From: an uncultured bacterium
GTDB taxonomy: Bacteria; Actinomycetota; Coriobacteriia; Coriobacteriales; Coriobacteriaceae
Direction: 5' to 3'
NCBI GenBank assembly: GCA_905215385.1
Contig: CAJMPY010000006.1
Location: forward strand, 33,529-97,528
Length of the DNA: 64,000 bases
Both the position numbers and the translations under genes were made by a program. The notes beneath the pieces were generated by a model that worked only from the letters and a program-made list of their open reading frames with translations, searched no databases and was not told the DNA's origin. Every line of letters starts with the position of its first letter. The first letter of the stretch is position 1. Positions 15,565 to 23,108 of the stretch are shown here, in pieces.

Positions 15565-16467
15565 TTAGGCACCTACCTTTCGCATCTGGCAAATCTTGCC
15601 GTTTACCTTCTTGAGTCCCAGCGCCGTCACGGCAGCCGCCGAGTCGATAATCGACTGGTAGTTCAGGGCTGCCGTCTTGGCGTCCTTGAGCGCCGCCTGC
15701 GCGTCGGCGAGGGCCTTGGTCGAATCCTGCTCGCGCTTCTGCTCGGCGGTCTTGCGCCCCACCTCAGCCTCCTTGCGCTCCGTCTCGGAGGTCTTGCGCT
15801 CGGACTCGGTCTGCCCGCGCTCGGTCTCGGCGTCGGCGCGCTTTTTCTCAGCCGTTTCGACAGAAGCCTTGAGCTGCTTGAACTCGTTGTTGACCTTGTT
15901 CACGCCAGCCGCCGCGTCCGTCGCGGGCTTCTTGAGCTCCGCGATCTGCTCGGCGGTGAGGTCGCTGTATCTCAGCGCGTCGCCCTTCGGCACGCCGACG
16001 ACCAGCACGTTGTTCTCCATCGTCGCCGTTGCCTCCGAGCCCGAGGCGAGCGTCGTGGCTCGTGCCCCCTTGACCTCGGCGGCGACAGCCTTGTCGCGTG
16101 CGGCCTCCGCCGCCTTCTGCGCGGCCCTGGCCTCGTCTCGCGCCGCCTCTGCGTCCTTGATGGTGCGCTGGTCGCTCGGCTCGTAGATGTACTCGGCGGG
16201 CTTGGCTCGCCTCTTTACGTCCCAGAGCGCCTCGATGCGCGTGCGTCCGCCGTATGCCTCGTCCGTGATGTAGGCCCATGCGTACACGCGCCCAGCCACC
16301 TGGAGCAGCTCGTCGGGAATCTTCGCCTTGCTGTCGGCAACCGCGACCGTGTAGCACGTCCCCGTGGTCGACTTGGCGAAATGCACCTGCTCGCAGCCGA
16401 CAACCTCGACCTCGCGCCCGGTGTCCCACTGCCACAGCTCGCCGTCAAGCACCTGCAATGCCGCCAT
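15565..16467 (-). CDS. Coiled-coil fibre-like phage protein
   Basis: 300 residues from ATG 16467, overlapping the portal stop as TGATG (a GTG at 16470 is possible). Residues 1-110 are a beta-rich head (ALQVLDGELWQWDTGREVEV), similar in style to N-terminal modules of Gram-positive baseplate or fibre proteins. Residues 115-260 form a long Ala/Glu/Lys coiled coil with tandem ETERxxAE/ERKxSE repeats. The tail is basic. It probably forms a trimeric stalk that could carry the variable lectin-like protein encoded directly downstream. That partnership is inferred from adjacency. Confidence 0.7.
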   Translation of the reverse strand: MAALQVLDGELWQWDTGREVEVVGCEQVHFAKSTTGTCYTVAVADSKAKIPDELLQVAGRVYAWAYITDEAYGGRTRIEALWDVKRRAKPAEYIYEPSDQRTIKDAEAARDEARAAQKAAEAARDKAVAAEVKGARATTLASGSEATATMENNVLVVGVPKGDALRYSDLTAEQIAELKKPATDAAAGVNKVNNEFKQLKASVETAEKKRADAETERGQTESERKTSETERKEAEVGRKTAEQKREQDSTKALADAQAALKDAKTAALNYQSIIDSAAAVTALGLKKVNGKICQMRKVGA

Positions 16468-17909
16468 CACTCATCACCTTCCTCGTCCTCGTCGTTGTCG
16501 TCGTCCTCGTCGCCCTTCTGGGCGCCCTTCGCGTTCGCCGCCAGGGCGGGCGGCAGCGCTGCCATGCGCTCCTCCTGCTCCCGCTGCTTGCGCTCCAAAA
16601 TCTTCGCCCTCTCGTCGGGCGTGATGTTCGGCAGCTTTCGCAGGATCGTCTCGTCGTCCAGATACTCGGCCTCCAGGCACACGGTCTCGACCTGTTCCTT
16701 GGTGTTGCTGATGCGAGTGTGCGTGAACACGGGCGTGTCCTCGATGCCCTGCAACGCAAGGATGTCCATGATACCCTCGCGGATGTGGCGCTCGAACTCG
16801 GCGGCCTCCTCGTCCATCGGCTGGTATGCCGCGTCGATATGGTCGTTGGTCGCCCCCGCCGCGATGGTGTGGACGTCCAGCGCGCCGAAGTCCTCGTAGA
16901 TGTCGGCCTTGATCTGCGCCAGCGTCTCCTTGCGGCCCTCGACGGGCACCTCCTGCGTGTACGGCGTCACGGACTGCCCCTGCTCGGCGTCGACCTCGGC
17001 CACGTGCGTCAGCTTGAGCTTCGCCCGCCACAGGTCGAGGTCCCTGTCGTCCATGCCGCCGGCTCCGTTGATGAGCCAGTAGATCTGCGCGCAGTCGCGC
17101 GTGTCGTTCACCAGGCCGCTCTTGATGAGGTCGTAGGCGTCGATGCTCTCGCGCATGCCGACGAGCGTGCTCTGGTGCGCGTCGCTGCCCCAGACCGCCA
17201 CGATGGGCAGGCGGGAGTAGTTTTCCGCATCGACGGCCAGCTTCATCCCGTCCGCCGGTATCTCCCGATACGTGACCTTGTAGGCGCGCTTGGCCTCGGC
17301 CACCTCGAAGTCGAAGCCGCTGCCGCCCGACACCATCTCAGTGTAGCCGTCCTGCTCGTAGAGGGTCGCGTGCCACGGGTGGTCGGAATCGAGCCGCCAG
17401 AACCTCACGCCGGCGTATAGCGCCCCCGAGTACTCGTCCCACACCGGGCAGAACTCGTCGGCGGTGAACACATCGATGTGGTCGAGGTTCCAAAACGGGA
17501 ACGACACACCGTGGATGAGCGCCTTGAGCCCCATCTCCATGACATCGTCGTCGAAGCGGTCGCCAAGCCCCTCCTTGGTCGTGTCCTTGCCGCCCGCCGA
17601 GACGTCCACGAAGCTCACGCCCTTACCGAGCGAGTATGTGCAGCGCTGGACGTTTAGGCGCTTGAACAGGTTACTCGCCAGCCTCAGCTTCGAGGCCGTG
17701 AAGTCCTCGGCCTCGGCACCGGAGCACGAGTAGATCTTCTGCACGAAACGGTTGATCGTGACGTTGTGCTGGCGGTAGTACTCGTTCGCGGTGACGGCGT
17801 TGCGGTACATCTCGCTCGACATGTGCCGCTCGATGGCATCGGCCGCGAACGCCGTCGCCGACGCCGCCTCCTTGAGGTCGCCATCGGTCACCAAAGGCCC
17901 CTTAGACAA
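16467..17909 (-). CDS. Portal protein
   Basis: 480 residues starting at TTG 17909, where GGAGGGAGG lies 7 bp upstream; the frame is open to 17927. Features are typical of the SPP1 gp6-like portal family: an N-terminal helical part, a central 'VSFPFWNLDHIDVFTADEFCPVWDEYSGALYAGVRFW' beta region (about residues 130-180), a later helical stem and crown, and an acidic Asp/Glu-rich C-terminus. Twelve copies would form the DNA entry ring. It lies between the large terminase and the fibre-like gene. Confidence 0.9.
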   Translation of the reverse strand: MSKGPLVTDGDLKEAASATAFAADAIERHMSSEMYRNAVTANEYYRQHNVTINRFVQKIYSCSGAEAEDFTASKLRLASNLFKRLNVQRCTYSLGKGVSFVDVSAGGKDTTKEGLGDRFDDDVMEMGLKALIHGVSFPFWNLDHIDVFTADEFCPVWDEYSGALYAGVRFWRLDSDHPWHATLYEQDGYTEMVSGGSGFDFEVAEAKRAYKVTYREIPADGMKLAVDAENYSRLPIVAVWGSDAHQSTLVGMRESIDAYDLIKSGLVNDTRDCAQIYWLINGAGGMDDRDLDLWRAKLKLTHVAEVDAEQGQSVTPYTQEVPVEGRKETLAQIKADIYEDFGALDVHTIAAGATNDHIDAAYQPMDEEAAEFERHIREGIMDILALQGIEDTPVFTHTRISNTKEQVETVCLEAEYLDDETILRKLPNITPDERAKILERKQREQEERMAALPPALAANAKGAQKGDEDDDNDEDEEGDE

Positions 17910-17913
17910 GCCG

Positions 17914-19146
17914 CTACCTCCCTCCAAAGAATGGGTTTACCTGCTCTTTCGCAGGCTTGTACATGCGCATGGTCGCCACGCCGTAACGGAGCGCGTCGCA
18001 GCTGTGGTCCTCGACCTTGACGGGCCTGTCGCCGTCCGCCTTGGCGTCCCAGCAGTAGCCGCCGAGCTCGCCTATCAGCCCCGCGCAGGCGTCGGAGATG
18101 CGCACTGAGCCGTCGCCCAGGCACACCCCCGTCTCTCGTATGCCGTCCGCGACGTCGTTGCGCCCCTTCTTGGTCTTGAAGCCAGCCTGCCGCATCGCGG
18201 CGATGAAGCTCGTGGCGCTCGGGTCGATGATGAACAGGGGTGGCTTGCTCAGCCCGCCCACGAAGTCGGCCATGTCGGCCACGTAGTCGGCGTCCGTCTT
18301 CTGGTGCCCCGTGTCGCGGCCCGAGTAGCGGTACTCGTCCACCACGTGCCACACCTTGCCGTCAAACGCCCACAGCAGCGCCGCGAAGGCGTTTTGCGTG
18401 CCGTAGTCGCAAGACACCGCGTACTTGACGGCGCTGCCCTCATATCGGCCCTCGAGGGCGCCCTTGAAGTCCGGGTAGATAAGTCCCTCCGCCAGCGTCC
18501 ACAGGCCCCTGATGTATCGGTCGTAGAACACACCCCTGTACATGCGCTCGTAGCGGCTCACGATCTCGGGTGAGAGCGTGGGGTTGTCCTGCATCTCGAA
18601 GTGCAGCACGAGCAGGTTCAACTCGTCTGCGCGATCGATGTACTCCGTTTTGAAGAAGTGCGTCGGATAGCTGGGGTTGCAGTTGAACCAGAGCTTCGAC
18701 CCGTCCTCCGAGCATCGGCCGATCATCTGGTCGACGAAGCTCTGCGGGAACAGCGCCACCTCGTCGGCGTAGCATCCCGCGGCGGTCAGTCCCTGCAAGA
18801 CGTCCTGGCTCTTCTCGGTGCTCGCGCCGAACAGGTAATAGGTGTTCGTCCCGATCTCGATGCGGTTCTCGCTGCGGTTGAACTTCCACGACCACCCGAG
18901 AAGCCGCAGAATCTGCCCCATCGGCCTCACGACGTTGCGCTTGAGCGTCTCGATGGAGGCGCCCGCCATGATGAAGCTGCTGCCCGAGAAGCGCCCTTGG
19001 CTCCAGAGCAGGAACCCAGTCAGCATCGCCCACGTCTTGCCGCTTCGGATGGCGCCCTCGGCGATAACGCCCTCGCATCCGGAGGTCGGCCTGTCGAGCG
19101 ACCACCATTCGGCGAGCAGCCGCTGCTTCTCGCTGAACTCCTGCAT
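17914..19146 (-). CDS. Terminase large subunit
   Basis: 410 residues from ATG 19146 (MQEFSEKQRLLAEWWSLDRP), coupled to the small subunit by TGATG. The Walker A-like motif GAIRSGKTWAMLTGF lies at about residues 29-43. A Walker B-like segment AAGCYADEVALFP follows near 120. The nuclease part shows AVSCDYGTQNAFAALLWAFD (about 240) and IDPSATSF, with metal-binding Asp residues. It is of the PBSX/SPP1 type, packages DNA into the procapsid and cuts at headful or cos ends. Confidence 0.93.
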   Translation of the reverse strand: MQEFSEKQRLLAEWWSLDRPTSGCEGVIAEGAIRSGKTWAMLTGFLLWSQGRFSGSSFIMAGASIETLKRNVVRPMGQILRLLGWSWKFNRSENRIEIGTNTYYLFGASTEKSQDVLQGLTAAGCYADEVALFPQSFVDQMIGRCSEDGSKLWFNCNPSYPTHFFKTEYIDRADELNLLVLHFEMQDNPTLSPEIVSRYERMYRGVFYDRYIRGLWTLAEGLIYPDFKGALEGRYEGSAVKYAVSCDYGTQNAFAALLWAFDGKVWHVVDEYRYSGRDTGHQKTDADYVADMADFVGGLSKPPLFIIDPSATSFIAAMRQAGFKTKKGRNDVADGIRETGVCLGDGSVRISDACAGLIGELGGYCWDAKADGDRPVKVEDHSCDALRYGVATMRMYKPAKEQVNPFFGGR

Positions 19147-19559
19147 CACTTGAGCCCCAGCGCCTCGATGAAGCCCTTGATGCGCTCGTCGTCCCTCTCG
19201 GCGGAACGGTCCTCGACGGGCCTCACGGGCTTGGCGAACTCGCTCGGGTACTTGCGCTCGAGCAGCCACGCCGCCGCCTGCCAGCTCTTGTCCGATGCCT
19301 CCATGACGCGCATCACAAGCGCCGCCTTGCGTTCCACCTCGCCCTTTTTCATGGCTTCACAAAGTTCGCGTTGATTCTCGGTACTCGGATGGTTGATCCA
19401 GCGGGAAAACGTCTGCGGCGCGACACCGAGGTATGCGGCGATGTCCTTGTCGGTCATGCCGACACGGCACAGCTTGATGGCATCCTTGATGCCCTCCTTG
19501 GTCAGTTTTTCACGCCCTTTTCCCGCCACAAAATCACATTTCCGCTGGTAGATAGCCAT
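19146..19559 (-). CDS. Terminase small subunit
   Basis: 137 residues from ATG 19559 (MAIYQRKCDFVAGKGREKLT). The helix-turn-helix region 'GIKDAIKLCRVGMTDKDIAAYLGVAPQTFSRWI' (about 22-54) is the DNA-binding head. The C-terminal helices (KWSQ-like WQAAAWLLERKYPSEFAKP) form the oligomerisation part. A GTG at 19619 would extend it through the inverted repeat but has no ribosome site. It recognises the packaging site, which in many phages lies in or near this gene. Confidence 0.85.
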   Translation of the reverse strand: MAIYQRKCDFVAGKGREKLTKEGIKDAIKLCRVGMTDKDIAAYLGVAPQTFSRWINHPSTENQRELCEAMKKGEVERKAALVMRVMEASDKSWQAAAWLLERKYPSEFAKPVRPVEDRSAERDDERIKGFIEALGLK

Positions 19560-19570
19560 ATGGAAACGCG

Positions 19571-19642
19571 AACGTTCCCACCTTTTTACGCACGTGGACA
19601 AGCGCGTGCGTTTGCCCACGAGCGTAAAAAGGGGGTAACGTT
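19571..19642. repeat. Long imperfect inverted repeat just upstream of terS
   Basis: Arms 19571-19598 and 19615-19642 match at 24 of 28 positions (core AACGTT...CTTTTTACG), with a 16-bp spacer. The repeat sits between the early-region terminator (19650-19673) and the terminase start, so it falls where the late promoter, an operator or a pac/cos site would be expected. Confidence 0.75.
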
Positions 19643-19649
19643 TAAAGAA

Positions 19650-19673
19650 AAGGCCCCGGGAAACCGGGGCCTT
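19650..19673 (-). terminator. Terminator between early and late regions
   Basis: The minus-strand stem AAGGCCCCGG/CCGGGGCCTT has loop TTTC and is followed by TTCTTTAAA. It lies downstream of the HTH/zinc protein (ends 19724) and upstream of the terminase small subunit. Confidence 0.8.
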
Positions 19674-19723
19674 TCGGCTACTCGACCTTGGTCGACATGA
19701 TACTGATTACCTCGGCCAGCCTC

Positions 19724-20092
19724 TCAAGCGTCTCCGTCCAGCTTCTGCCGTCTGTGCGCGGCCTGTCGTATGCGGTTGCTCTCCGCCTCCTCCTCGAGCC
19801 GCCTCTTCCGCTCCGCCAGATAGCACCCTTTGCACAGTCCCCACCTCCTCGCCTGCGCCGAGGTGTCGAACACGGGCCGTGAGTCGCACGCGATGCACAG
19901 CATCCCCGTGCCGCTGCCGAAGCGACCGTATCTCTGCCTGGCGTGGCGCACGCTCGACGGCGTCACGCCGAGGAGCGCCGCGATCTCGGCCGCGCTCCTC
20001 TCCGGGTGCGCCTGCATCGCACGCACCATGTCCGGCGTCCAGAGCCGGTAGCCCTTGCGCCGTCGGCGGGCGAGCTCGGCCCCGAGCGGCAT
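19724..20092 (-). CDS. HTH plus zinc-finger protein, possible late regulator
   Basis: 122 residues from ATG 20092 (MPLGAELARRRRKGYRLWTP); a TTG start at 20164 is possible. A homeodomain-like HTH (ERSAAEIAALLGVTPSSVRH, about residues 25-50) is followed by a CIACDSR...CKGC zinc ribbon and a basic, charged C-terminal helix. It is the last gene before the terminator and late operon, the usual position of a late-transcription regulator. That role is inferred from position. Confidence 0.7.
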   Translation of the reverse strand: MPLGAELARRRRKGYRLWTPDMVRAMQAHPERSAAEIAALLGVTPSSVRHARQRYGRFGSGTGMLCIACDSRPVFDTSAQARRWGLCKGCYLAERKRRLEEEAESNRIRQAAHRRQKLDGDA

Positions 20093-20108
20093 GTGTGTAG
20101 ATTCCGTA

Positions 20109-20128
20109 GATGGGCCAAAAGGCCCATC
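20109..20128. other. Perfect 8-bp hairpin upstream of the HTH gene
   Basis: GATGGGCC-AAAA-GGCCCATC, 17 bp upstream of the ATG at 20092. There is no T tract on either side. It could be an operator or an mRNA leader hairpin. Confidence 0.6.
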
Positions 20129-20173
20129 CGTAAGCCTCGACGTTCCCCTCAAGTGGTCCCCCAAACGGGCTGC

Positions 20174-20202
20174 GGGGAGGGTGCCGGCATGGCACCCTCC
20201 CC
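20174..20202. other. Perfect 12-bp GC-rich hairpin
   Basis: GGGGAGGGTGCC and its exact complement enclose a 5-nt loop. It follows the 24-codon gene on the minus strand. It has no run of T after it in that direction, so it is a weak terminator at best. Confidence 0.6.
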
Positions 20203-20209
20203 TTATCTG

Positions 20210-20284
20210 TCAGTTTCCGTACGGCGCGCCCAGCCGCCTGAAGATGTGGCGGCGGACCTCGATGCGAAGGCCGGTCCTCGCCAT
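20210..20284 (-). CDS. Tiny basic coupled ORF (24 aa)
   Basis: MARTGLRIEVRRHIFRRLGA plus PYGN, starting in the TGATG that ends the preceding gene. It is strongly basic and amphipathic. The coupling and codon use favour translation, but a protein this short cannot be confirmed from sequence. Function unknown. Confidence 0.4.
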   Translation of the reverse strand: MARTGLRIEVRRHIFRRLGAPYGN

Positions 20285-20553
20285 CACCTGCACCTCCCCT
20301 CGCGCTTGAGCGTCTCGACGTTTCGGCGGGAGCGCCTCAGCGCACGGGCTCTGGCCCGTTGCCGCGTAGGGTCAAGATACTTGTCAAACTTCCTCATCTC
20401 GCGCACTACGCCACGCAGCTCGGGCACGAGGTTCTCTTTGAAACCCGCAACTATGTTTGCCATGATGGCGGCAGCGGCCTTCGCAGCGGGGCCGTCGGGT
20501 CTCAACAGCTCGACAGATGGCGACAACACCGGCTTCATCTCGTTATCGGGCAT
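20284..20553 (-). CDS. Small basic phage protein
   Basis: 89 residues (MPDNEMKPVLSPSVELLRPD). A neutral helical half is followed by an Arg-rich end (PTRQRARARALRRSRRNVET), suggesting nucleic-acid contact. It overlaps the zinc-ribbon gene upstream by 11 bp. No family recognised. Confidence 0.6.
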   Translation of the reverse strand: MPDNEMKPVLSPSVELLRPDGPAAKAAAAIMANIVAGFKENLVPELRGVVREMRKFDKYLDPTRQRARARALRRSRRNVETLKREGRCR

Positions 20554-20821
20554 TTGTCAAATCCTCCCCACACCACGGGCAATACCGTGGGATCGTCTCG
20601 AACTCGGTCCAACTCGTGATATACGTGTCGTCATGCTCGTAATGCACGACGCCGAAGACGAGGTCGCACCTAGGGCAATGGACGGCGTCGACTGGGTCGA
20701 CGTCCCCTATCGCGACCACCTCGTTTGTGTACACCAACTTGCGTGGCTTCCACTTCTGGTGCGACGGGGTCGCACCGCACGTCGGGCAATCGACCGGCCT
20801 TGCGAACTTAATACGCGTCAT
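20543..20821 (-). CDS. Zinc-ribbon phage protein
   Basis: 92 residues with three CPxC knuckles: CPTCG (12), CPRCD (49) and CPWCG (82), separated by beta strands. This pattern occurs in small restriction-alleviation (Lar)-like and other early phage proteins. Here it is one of a run of Cys-rich proteins in the early operon. It overlaps its neighbours on both sides. Exact role unknown. Confidence 0.65.
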   Translation of the reverse strand: MTRIKFARPVDCPTCGATPSHQKWKPRKLVYTNEVVAIGDVDPVDAVHCPRCDLVFGVVHYEHDDTYITSWTEFETIPRYCPWCGEDLTNAR

Positions 20822-21152
20822 CGAGGACCACCGCCCCGCACACCGGGCACGAGTACCAGTCGAGCGGGAACGCCTCGGAGGTCACGACGAGCACGCCGTC
20901 CGGCCGGCCACCGGGCACCAGCACACGGCATCCGCACTCTGAGCACCTGAACGACTCCTTGGTGTAGTCGGCGACGTTGTGGCATGTCGGGCGGTCAATC
21001 AGCTCGGCGAGCGTCGGGCCGTACTCCATGCCCTCCGGCAGGCACTCGTTCATCGCCGAGGCGACCATGCCCTGAAGCGAGACGTCCGGGTTCTCTCGGC
21101 ATATCTCGAGCATCTTCGCCGCCACCTCGTGGCGTACATCATCGGTAATCAT
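20808..21152 (-). CDS. Early phage protein with C-terminal zinc ribbon
   Basis: 114 residues (MITDDVRHEVAAKMLEICRE). The helical N-terminal half is followed by C-x12-C-x-x-C-x-C and CPVCG (residues about 57-107), a treble-clef or ribbon. Proteins of this layout are common in Coriobacteria prophages but have no known role. It is coupled to the upstream HTH gene by ATGA. Confidence 0.65.
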   Translation of the reverse strand: MITDDVRHEVAAKMLEICRENPDVSLQGMVASAMNECLPEGMEYGPTLAELIDRPTCHNVADYTKESFRCSECGCRVLVPGGRPDGVLVVTSEAFPLDWYSCPVCGAVVLDDAY

Positions 21153-21379
21153 TCGTCCACCTTCTCAACGAGGTCGCGCGGATCCATCCGCATCGCGTCG
21201 GCAAGCGCAAAAAGGTTACCCACGCGCATGTCGCGCTGGCAGCGGATGAGCGCACTGAGCGCACCTGGCGTAATGCCAGCCATCTGCGCCAGCTGCTTCT
21301 GCGTGAGGTCATGGTCGGCCAAGTAACGCTTTATCACCTTCTTGCTGACCTTGTACCGGGTCGAAGCCTTGGTCGTCAT
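21149..21379 (-). CDS. XRE-family HTH protein
   Basis: 76 residues. An HTH_3 fold spans residues 12-70: LADHDLTQKQLAQMAGITPG is the helix-turn-helix, followed by LSALIRCQRDMRVGNLFALA. It ends MDPRDLVEKVDE. A stand-alone small Cro/C1-type regulator inside the early operon could control late or replication genes. It overlaps both neighbours by 4 bp. Confidence 0.8.
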   Translation of the reverse strand: MTTKASTRYKVSKKVIKRYLADHDLTQKQLAQMAGITPGALSALIRCQRDMRVGNLFALADAMRMDPRDLVEKVDE

Positions 21380-21636
21380 TCACCCTCACCACCTATCCAT
21401 GCGTACTGCCTAAATATCTCTTCAGGCGCGTCGATGGTCACGCATTCAGCTCTGACTGTCACAACATCGCCCGATTCGAGCATCACGGCTGCGACCGGGT
21501 ACGCGATTTGCCCGGCGGGGAATCCACCGATTAGAGGTGATGCATCATGCGTCCATGCTTTTTGGTAGAAACCGACAAGCAGTGCCTTTGTCTTTTCCCC
21601 GGGCATTTCGGAAATGAAGCAAGGTGTCATGTTCAT
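21376..21636 (-). CDS. Early phage hypothetical protein
   Basis: 86 residues (MNMTPCFISEMPGEKTKALL), a compact beta-rich protein with no recognised motif ('GFYQKAW', 'AAVMLESGDVVTVRAE'). ATGA overlaps join it to both neighbours. Confidence 0.6.
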   Translation of the reverse strand: MNMTPCFISEMPGEKTKALLVGFYQKAWTHDASPLIGGFPAGQIAYPVAAVMLESGDVVTVRAECVTIDAPEEIFRQYAWIGGEGE

Positions 21637-22040
21637 TCGCCCTCACCCCTCAGCTTGCGGATGCGGGATGCGATGTCGCGCATGACAACCCTTTCGCAGG
21701 TTGCGCCTTTGTCGGCGATGCACGATGAACAGTCGCATGCGCTCTTGCCAAGATAGGCGCAGGCTTCGTAATTCAGCGCGTCCGCACCTCTGCGCAAGTC
21801 CTCTTCCAGCTTCTCCCAAGTGTCTGGCAGAGTGAGGTGCATGTTCTTTGGCTTGAAGCTGTTGTAGTAAAAGTTGCCTTCGTACTGGGCTTTAATCGTC
21901 CAGCTGTTTTTCTGACTCTCCACCAACGTTCTGGATAGAAACTCCTTCACGCTCACCTTTGTTCCGCACTCGTCATACAGCACCTCGGTATCAAGCGGAA
22001 TCTCGCGTCCCTCGGCATCTTTCGGCAATTCGATACTCAT
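21633..22040 (-). CDS. Early phage hypothetical protein, Cys-containing
   Basis: 135 residues from ATG 22040 (MSIELPKDAEGREIPLDTEV). The N-terminal half resembles small phage proteins with an 'EIPLDTEVLYDECG' strand and 'W.L.P.TWEKLEEDL' helices. The C-terminus holds CDCSSC and CER, possibly binding metal. It is coupled to the upstream gene by ATGA. No function assigned. Confidence 0.65.
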   Translation of the reverse strand: MSIELPKDAEGREIPLDTEVLYDECGTKVSVKEFLSRTLVESQKNSWTIKAQYEGNFYYNSFKPKNMHLTLPDTWEKLEEDLRRGADALNYEACAYLGKSACDCSSCIADKGATCERVVMRDIASRIRKLRGEGE

Positions 22041-22342
22041 AGCCCAAACTCCTCGTAGTCGCGGCACTCGCCGCACTCGTCCTCGCAGTACAGCAGGTTC
22101 CTCATGAGCCACGCCACGGCCCACTTCGCCAGGCGCCAGAACCCTTCCTTGCGGTCAGGCGCCTCCGCGTCGTAGGCGCGCTCAAACTCAAGGTGGCAGT
22201 AGCCGTAGTCGACGTGGATGTCGCTGCCGCAGAAGTGCCTGCAGTTCCCGCACATCCGAGGCTCGCAGGCCCCGCCGAAGTGGCGCTCGATGGCGGCATC
22301 GGTCACCCCCATCGGGTAGCCGCCGACCCTCGAGTCACTCAT
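22037..22342 (-). CDS. Early phage protein, Cys-rich
   Basis: 101 residues (MSDSRVGGYPMGVTDAAIER). CGNCRHFCG, with GYCHLEF further on, and CEDECGEC at the end give a zinc- or iron-binding pattern. The CxNCxxxC...GxC arrangement resembles small CxxC phage proteins that are widespread in gut prophages. Overlaps the flanking genes. Confidence 0.6.
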   Translation of the reverse strand: MSDSRVGGYPMGVTDAAIERHFGGACEPRMCGNCRHFCGSDIHVDYGYCHLEFERAYDAEAPDRKEGFWRLAKWAVAWLMRNLLYCEDECGECRDYEEFGL

Positions 22343-22643
22343 CGCAGTCCGCCCCCCCTACACTCTCGTCGAGCAGGTCGATGGCATCCCCGACGGTCGC
22401 CTCGATGCTCGTCAGCTGGCGGCGCAGGTTCTGCACGAGGTTCGCGTCGGCGACCTCCGCCCTTCCCGCCTCGTAGGCGCGCTCGATCATGTCGGTCACC
22501 GCGACCTGCATCGCCGTGTCGTTGTAGCCGCGCCTGACGCGGTACTTCCCCAGGTAGGCGTGCGCCCTGTCCTGCGGCCTGCACTCGCGGTCGAAATGGA
22601 ACACCTCGACCGCATCCGCCTTGATCTGTTCCAAAGTCTCCAT
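22335..22643 (-). CDS. Early phage hypothetical protein
   Basis: 102 residues (METLEQIKADAVEVFHFDRE). Predicted mostly helical, acidic at the C-terminus, with a possible coiled coil (LVQNLRRQLTSIEATVGDAI). It overlaps the Cys-rich gene downstream and abuts the zinc protein upstream. No family recognised. Confidence 0.6.
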   Translation of the reverse strand: METLEQIKADAVEVFHFDRECRPQDRAHAYLGKYRVRRGYNDTAMQVAVTDMIERAYEAGRAEVADANLVQNLRRQLTSIEATVGDAIDLLDESVGGADCDE

Positions 22644-22876
22644 CAGATTCGTCTCCCCTCAGCCAGCGCGGCGCGCATGGCGTTGACCTCGCGTCTCGAC
22701 TCGCTCCTCGTCCCGAGGTACACGTCCACGGGCCGCCTGCTCTCGTTCCTGTGAGCCACGTTCTCGCACCAGCCGCAGCAGTACCGCTGGCGGGCGCCCC
22801 TCGCGCGGAACCGCCTGCCGCACTGACGGCACACGAGCACGTTGCCCCCTCGCACGTCCCACGACTCATCCCTCAT
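22643..22876 (-). CDS. Small zinc-binding phage protein
   Basis: 77 residues. VCRQCGRRFRARGARQRYCC followed by GWCENVAHRN gives a CxxC...CC..C zinc-finger pattern like small FYVE/GCM-type or IS-associated ribbons. The rest is basic. It starts within the preceding gene's stop region. Probably DNA- or RNA-binding. Confidence 0.65.
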   Translation of the reverse strand: MRDESWDVRGGNVLVCRQCGRRFRARGARQRYCCGWCENVAHRNESRRPVDVYLGTRSESRREVNAMRAALAEGRRI

Positions 22877-23108
22877 GGCGCGCCTCCCAGTAGTTGCACC
22901 TCGCGAGCCCCTGCGTGGTGTGCACGAAGTCGGGGCAGCGCATGCACGTGTACCGCTTGCGGCCCTCGCCGGACGCCGTCATGACCGCCTCGCTCACGGC
23001 GCAAAAGCCGCACGTCTCGCAGCGGGCGCCGCGCGGCCCGTCGTCGTAGATGCTCACGGACCCCTTCGGTCTGCCCATGTTCTCGTTCCTCTCGGCGTCC
23101 AAGCTCAT
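22866..23108 (-). CDS. Cys-rich early phage protein
   Basis: 80 residues from ATG 23108 (MSLDAERNENMGRPKGSVSI), coupled by ATGA to the replication gene. CETCGFC, then CMRCPDF and CNYWE, suggest a zinc site. The longer frame to 23510 is an antisense-like shadow within the replication gene. No known family. Confidence 0.6.
   Translation of the reverse strand: MSLDAERNENMGRPKGSVSIYDDGPRGARCETCGFCAVSEAVMTASGEGRKRYTCMRCPDFVHTTQGLARCNYWEARHEG

Noticed and set aside
14374..16899. 841-residue plus-strand frame
   Set aside because: Antisense to the variable, fibre-like and portal genes; His/Arg/Gly/Leu-rich without domains, a common artefact of high-GC coding DNA.
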